From positions 1 through 8,182 of the forward strand of contig PHCL01000044.1 in NCBI GenBank assembly GCA_002842195.1: a stretch of 8,182 nt of DNA. The letters are read 5' to 3'. The first letter of the stretch is position 1. Each line of letters begins with the position of its first letter. Below are positions 5,835 to 8,182 of this stretch, one piece after another. Made by a program: the position numbers and the translations under genes. The notes beneath the pieces were generated by a model. The model was not told where the DNA came from. It saw only the letters and a list, made by a program, of their open reading frames with translations, and did not search any database. Origin of the DNA: Betaproteobacteria bacterium HGW-Betaproteobacteria-20. Lineage in GTDB: Bacteria; Pseudomonadota; Gammaproteobacteria; Burkholderiales; Methylophilaceae.

Positions 5835-7220
5835 ATGAACATCAATCGTAAATTACGTTTTCAGTTATTAGTGCAAAACAGTTTTTTCGTCGTACTGTTT
5901 TTATTACTGGTAATTTTGCTTGGCTACCTGGCTAGCCAGTATCGCTATGCAAAAGACATTACCCAAGCTAATCGCAACATCCTCACGCAAGGTAGCGTTA
6001 ATGTACTTAAACAGATGAAAGAGCCTATTAATATCACGGTATTTGCCACCAAAGATGACGCATCCAGCGGTGATAATTTCCGTAAGGGCATGATTGACTT
6101 TGTCGCGCGGTATCAACGTGAAAAAAAGGATGTTAATTTAAAGTTCATTAACCCATCAATAGAGCCAAAACTCGCACAAGAGGCTGGTGTTAAGGAAGAT
6201 GGGGAAGTGATTGTGGAATACCAAAAACGTATTGAGCATATAATTCCGCCAATTGCCGAGCAGGAAATGACAAATTTGCTGGTCAGGCTTTCTCGCACCA
6301 ATCAACAACCGGTGATGTATTTAGATGGGCATGGCGAGCGTAATTTAATTGGCATTAAAAACCATGATATTGGCGAGTTTGGTAAACAACTGGAGAAAAA
6401 AGGCTTTAAATTCGCCAACCCTGATTTAACCATCGCGCAAGACGTGCCTAGCAATGGTGCCATGTTGGTGATTGCCAGCCCGCAGGTGGATGTGAGTGAG
6501 ATTGAAGCCAAAAAAATTAAAACGTATCTTGAAAGTGGCGGTAATTTACTGTGGTTGCTAGATGACGATAATTACCGCGGTTTACAAGAGGTTGCTGAAT
6601 ATTTAGGCTTAACAGTGTCGCCTGGTATTGTCATGGATATGGCCTCAGCCCAATATGGCGCCGATGCGCGCGTATCATTCGCCAGCCTGTATGGTGAGCA
6701 TGCCATTACCAAAAACTTCATGTTACGCACATTGTTCCCAGAGGCGCACCAAGTGACCGCGATAGGCACTGATGAAAATGGCTGGAAGGTCAGTAATCTG
6801 GTAGAAGTTGCCCCCAATGGCTGGCTGAATTCTGAAAAATTGGCCAAAGATGCGAAGCCGGTATTTAATGAGAAAAAAGATAAACGCGGCCCAATTAATA
6901 TTGGCGTAGCACTGGAACGTATCTACGGCAAAAAAGGCCAGCGTGTTGTGGTCATGGGCAATGGAAACTTTTTATCCAACACCTTTATTACTAACGGTGG
7001 AAACCTGGATTTTGGCGTGAATATGGTCAACTGGCTGGCCGGTGATGATAATCTCATCACCATTCAACCAATGCCGCTTAAAGACATCAATGTGACGATA
7101 CCCGATACGGATTCAGGTCGCTTGGTCGCCTGGACAGTGTTTCATGGCTTCCAGTATTTTATTCCACTAGGCATGATGATTGCAGGCTTTTTATTCTGGT
7201 GGAAACGCAGGAAAGCTTAG
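5835..7220 (+). CDS. GldG-family ABC transporter accessory protein
   Basis: This 461-residue protein belongs to the GldG-like family (ABC_transp_aux / GIFT-type domain). A basic N-terminus, MNINRKLRFQ, leads into a membrane helix at about residues 14-33. A large extracytoplasmic domain spans about 34-435, and a second helix (about 438-456) ends in the basic tail KRRKA. The charge pattern puts both ends in the cytoplasm. Recognisable stretches are NITVFATKDD (66-75), the early segment VARYQREKKDVNLKFINP (90-107), VMYLDGHGERN (160-170), GGNLLWLLDDD (235-245) and RVVVMGNGNFLSN near the end. In gliding Bacteroidetes GldG acts with GldA and GldF; the same partners precede it here, so it probably forms the periplasmic part of the complex. 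The related GIFT domain occurs in eukaryotic IFT52. The ribosome site is weak (GGA at 5823-5825), and a 106 nt repeat-bearing gap precedes it. Family firm; role unknown. Confidence 0.88.
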   Translation: MNINRKLRFQLLVQNSFFVVLFLLLVILLGYLASQYRYAKDITQANRNILTQGSVNVLKQMKEPINITVFATKDDASSGDNFRKGMIDFVARYQREKKDVNLKFINPSIEPKLAQEAGVKEDGEVIVEYQKRIEHIIPPIAEQEMTNLLVRLSRTNQQPVMYLDGHGERNLIGIKNHDIGEFGKQLEKKGFKFANPDLTIAQDVPSNGAMLVIASPQVDVSEIEAKKIKTYLESGGNLLWLLDDDNYRGLQEVAEYLGLTVSPGIVMDMASAQYGADARVSFASLYGEHAITKNFMLRTLFPEAHQVTAIGTDENGWKVSNLVEVAPNGWLNSEKLAKDAKPVFNEKKDKRGPINIGVALERIYGKKGQRVVVMGNGNFLSNTFITNGGNLDFGVNMVNWLAGDDNLITIQPMPLKDINVTIPDTDSGRLVAWTVFHGFQYFIPLGMMIAGFLFWWKRRKA

Positions 7221-7228
7221 GGTTAATC

Positions 7229-7300
7229 GCCCTTCGACAGGCTCAGGGAACATCGTTTTCTGAGCCTGTCGAAAGGTGTTCCCTGAGCTTGTCGAAGGGC
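7229..7300. repeat. Three-armed REP-like element inside the ABC cluster
   Basis: The outer arms 7229-7252 and 7277-7300 are reverse complements at 23 of 24 positions. Between them lies a third copy: CTGAGCCTGTCGAA (7260-7273) is the exact reverse complement of 7233-7246 in the left arm. The left arm can therefore pair either with the middle copy (short hairpin) or with the right copy (long hairpin), giving two alternative RNA folds. The cores match the element at 1035-1094. The element fills most of the 114 nt gap between the GldG-like and DUF4340 genes, starting 8 nt after the stop codon. It has no following T-run. Such elements often stabilise upstream mRNA; that role here is inferred. Confidence 0.88.
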
Positions 7301-7334
7301 ACGTTTTAAGTTTAAATTTTTTATTAAGGCATAC

Positions 7335-8182
7335 ATGAAAAAACGCTGGTTACTTAATTTGGTGATGTTGTGTGTGGTGGCGGGTTTAGTCGCATTTTTA
7401 TATTTGCGGCCCAAGGCTGGAGTTGATCAAGAAAACGCTCACGAAATAACCAGCTACAAATTGGCTGAATTTAATGCTATTAGCGTGGAACACCCTACCA
7501 AAGCCGCCGTCAGTTTAGAAAAAGTAGACGGCTTTTGGCGTTTAACTGCACCTAAACAAACGCGCGCAGACCAGGCTTCAGTTCAGCGTATTTTGTCGAT
7601 TATCGCAGCAAAATCTAAAGAAAAAGTTGCAGTGTCGAATAGTGCAGACCTGGAAAAATTTGGCTTAAATAATCCGAAACTTAAACTCAAGTTGTTTAGA
7701 GATAAAAGTAATATAGAAGAATTTGTTTTTGGTATGCATAACACGGTGACGGATGAGCAATATGTTGCGCACAGAGACCATGTTTACCTGATATCAAGTA
7801 ATTATGCCGAAGTGGCTGCAACGCAGGTGATTGAACTGGTAGACAAAGTGCCGTTAAAACCGACCGAAAAAGTAGCTGGTTTTGATTTTAGCCATCTGGA
7901 GCAGTGGGAAGATGCGAAATTAAACCTGGACTTAGTTGCAGGTCAATGGAAAGTCTCAATCCCTGAAGCCAAACCCAAGCAGGATGAACTTAATGAATGG
8001 GTGGATTTTTCATGGCTGCAAGCTGCTGCGAAATCAGTAGAATTTTATACACCGGATCGAAAAGTTACCTATCCGTCATTCGAGGTTAAACTAGCTGACG
8101 GCAGCAAAGTGCATTTTGATAAAATCCAGGAGTCACCGGACTTGCTTTTAGGGCGCCCTGATGAAGGCCTGATTTACAATTT
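7335..8182 (+). CDS. DUF4340 domain protein, cut by window end
   Basis: The frame opens at ATG 7335, with AAGG at 7326-7329 five nt upstream, and is still open at the last base after 282 codons, so the C-terminus is missing. A short basic N-terminus, MKKRW, is followed by one membrane helix (about residues 6-24), and the rest should lie in the periplasm. The mature part matches the DUF4340 pattern: GFWRLTAPKQTRADQASVQRI (66-86), DLEKFGLNNPKLKLKL (105-120) and FVFGMHNTVTDEQYVAHRDH (130-149), which alternates short strands with the characteristic FGL-NNP turn. Proteins of this family are frequently encoded directly after GldG-like genes, as here, so it is likely a fourth subunit or partner of the ABC complex. 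A REP-like element separates it from the GldG-like gene, so its expression level may differ from that of the first three genes. No enzymatic motif was seen, and its molecular role is unknown. Confidence 0.85.
   Translation, partial: MKKRWLLNLVMLCVVAGLVAFLYLRPKAGVDQENAHEITSYKLAEFNAISVEHPTKAAVSLEKVDGFWRLTAPKQTRADQASVQRILSIIAAKSKEKVAVSNSADLEKFGLNNPKLKLKLFRDKSNIEEFVFGMHNTVTDEQYVAHRDHVYLISSNYAEVAATQVIELVDKVPLKPTEKVAGFDFSHLEQWEDAKLNLDLVAGQWKVSIPEAKPKQDELNEWVDFSWLQAAAKSVEFYTPDRKVTYPSFEVKLADGSKVHFDKIQESPDLLLGRPDEGLIYN

Noticed and set aside
7223..7414. 63-codon minus-strand frame over the three-armed repeat
   Set aside because: Its C-terminal half (RQAQGTPFDRLR and LSLSKG) is translated repeat sequence, and the rest is antisense to the start of the DUF4340 gene.
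4018..8182. Sodium or drug exporter of the NatAB or DrrAB type
   Set aside because: The ATPase alone would fit, but the GldG-like and DUF4340 partners are not part of those two-gene exporters.

Overview
The window reads as ordinary chromosomal DNA from a gram-negative proteobacterium, most likely a betaproteobacterium. The evidence is an ispE–lolB–TPR-lipoprotein cluster, an outer-membrane lipoprotein receptor (LolB), and moderate, slightly AT-leaning base composition. The protein style and gene order would suit a methylotroph of the Methylophilaceae, but that placement is an impression, not something the sequence proves.

Left half (about 21-3642, all minus strand): transcription runs from a TPR lipoprotein gene into lolB (17 nt gap) and then, after an unusually long 368 nt spacer, into ispE. 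IspE makes an isoprenoid precursor in the MEP pathway. LolB inserts lipoproteins into the outer membrane. The TPR lipoprotein resembles the LbcA-type adaptor that sits next to lolB and ispE in Pseudomonas. The lolB–ispE spacer holds a REP-like hairpin.

Centre (3643-4017): a divergent control region. It holds a probable 5' leader of the TPR gene with three degenerate 15-nt tandem repeats, candidate promoters in both directions, a spaced inverted repeat (ATTGAC-N10-GTCAAT) and a perfect 14-bp palindrome shortly upstream of the rightward genes.

Right half (4018 to the end, plus strand): four genes in one direction. They encode a GldA-like ABC ATPase, a six-helix ABC-2 permease (GldF-like), a GldG-like protein with one large extracytoplasmic domain between two membrane helices, and a DUF4340 protein anchored by an N-terminal helix and cut by the window end. 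Together they look like one envelope ABC complex with two large accessory subunits. The family is named from gliding Bacteroidetes, but nothing here suggests gliding, and the substrate or task is unknown to me. The last two gene junctions are each about 110 nt long and carry repeat structures: an AGTACTTAAA direct/inverted repeat and a three-armed REP-like element. The first junction is tight (10 nt).

The most interesting parts are the uncharacterised four-gene ABC module, the repeat-bearing junctions inside it, and the unclear start of the TPR lipoprotein. No tRNA, rRNA, CRISPR, insertion sequence or phage gene was recognised.
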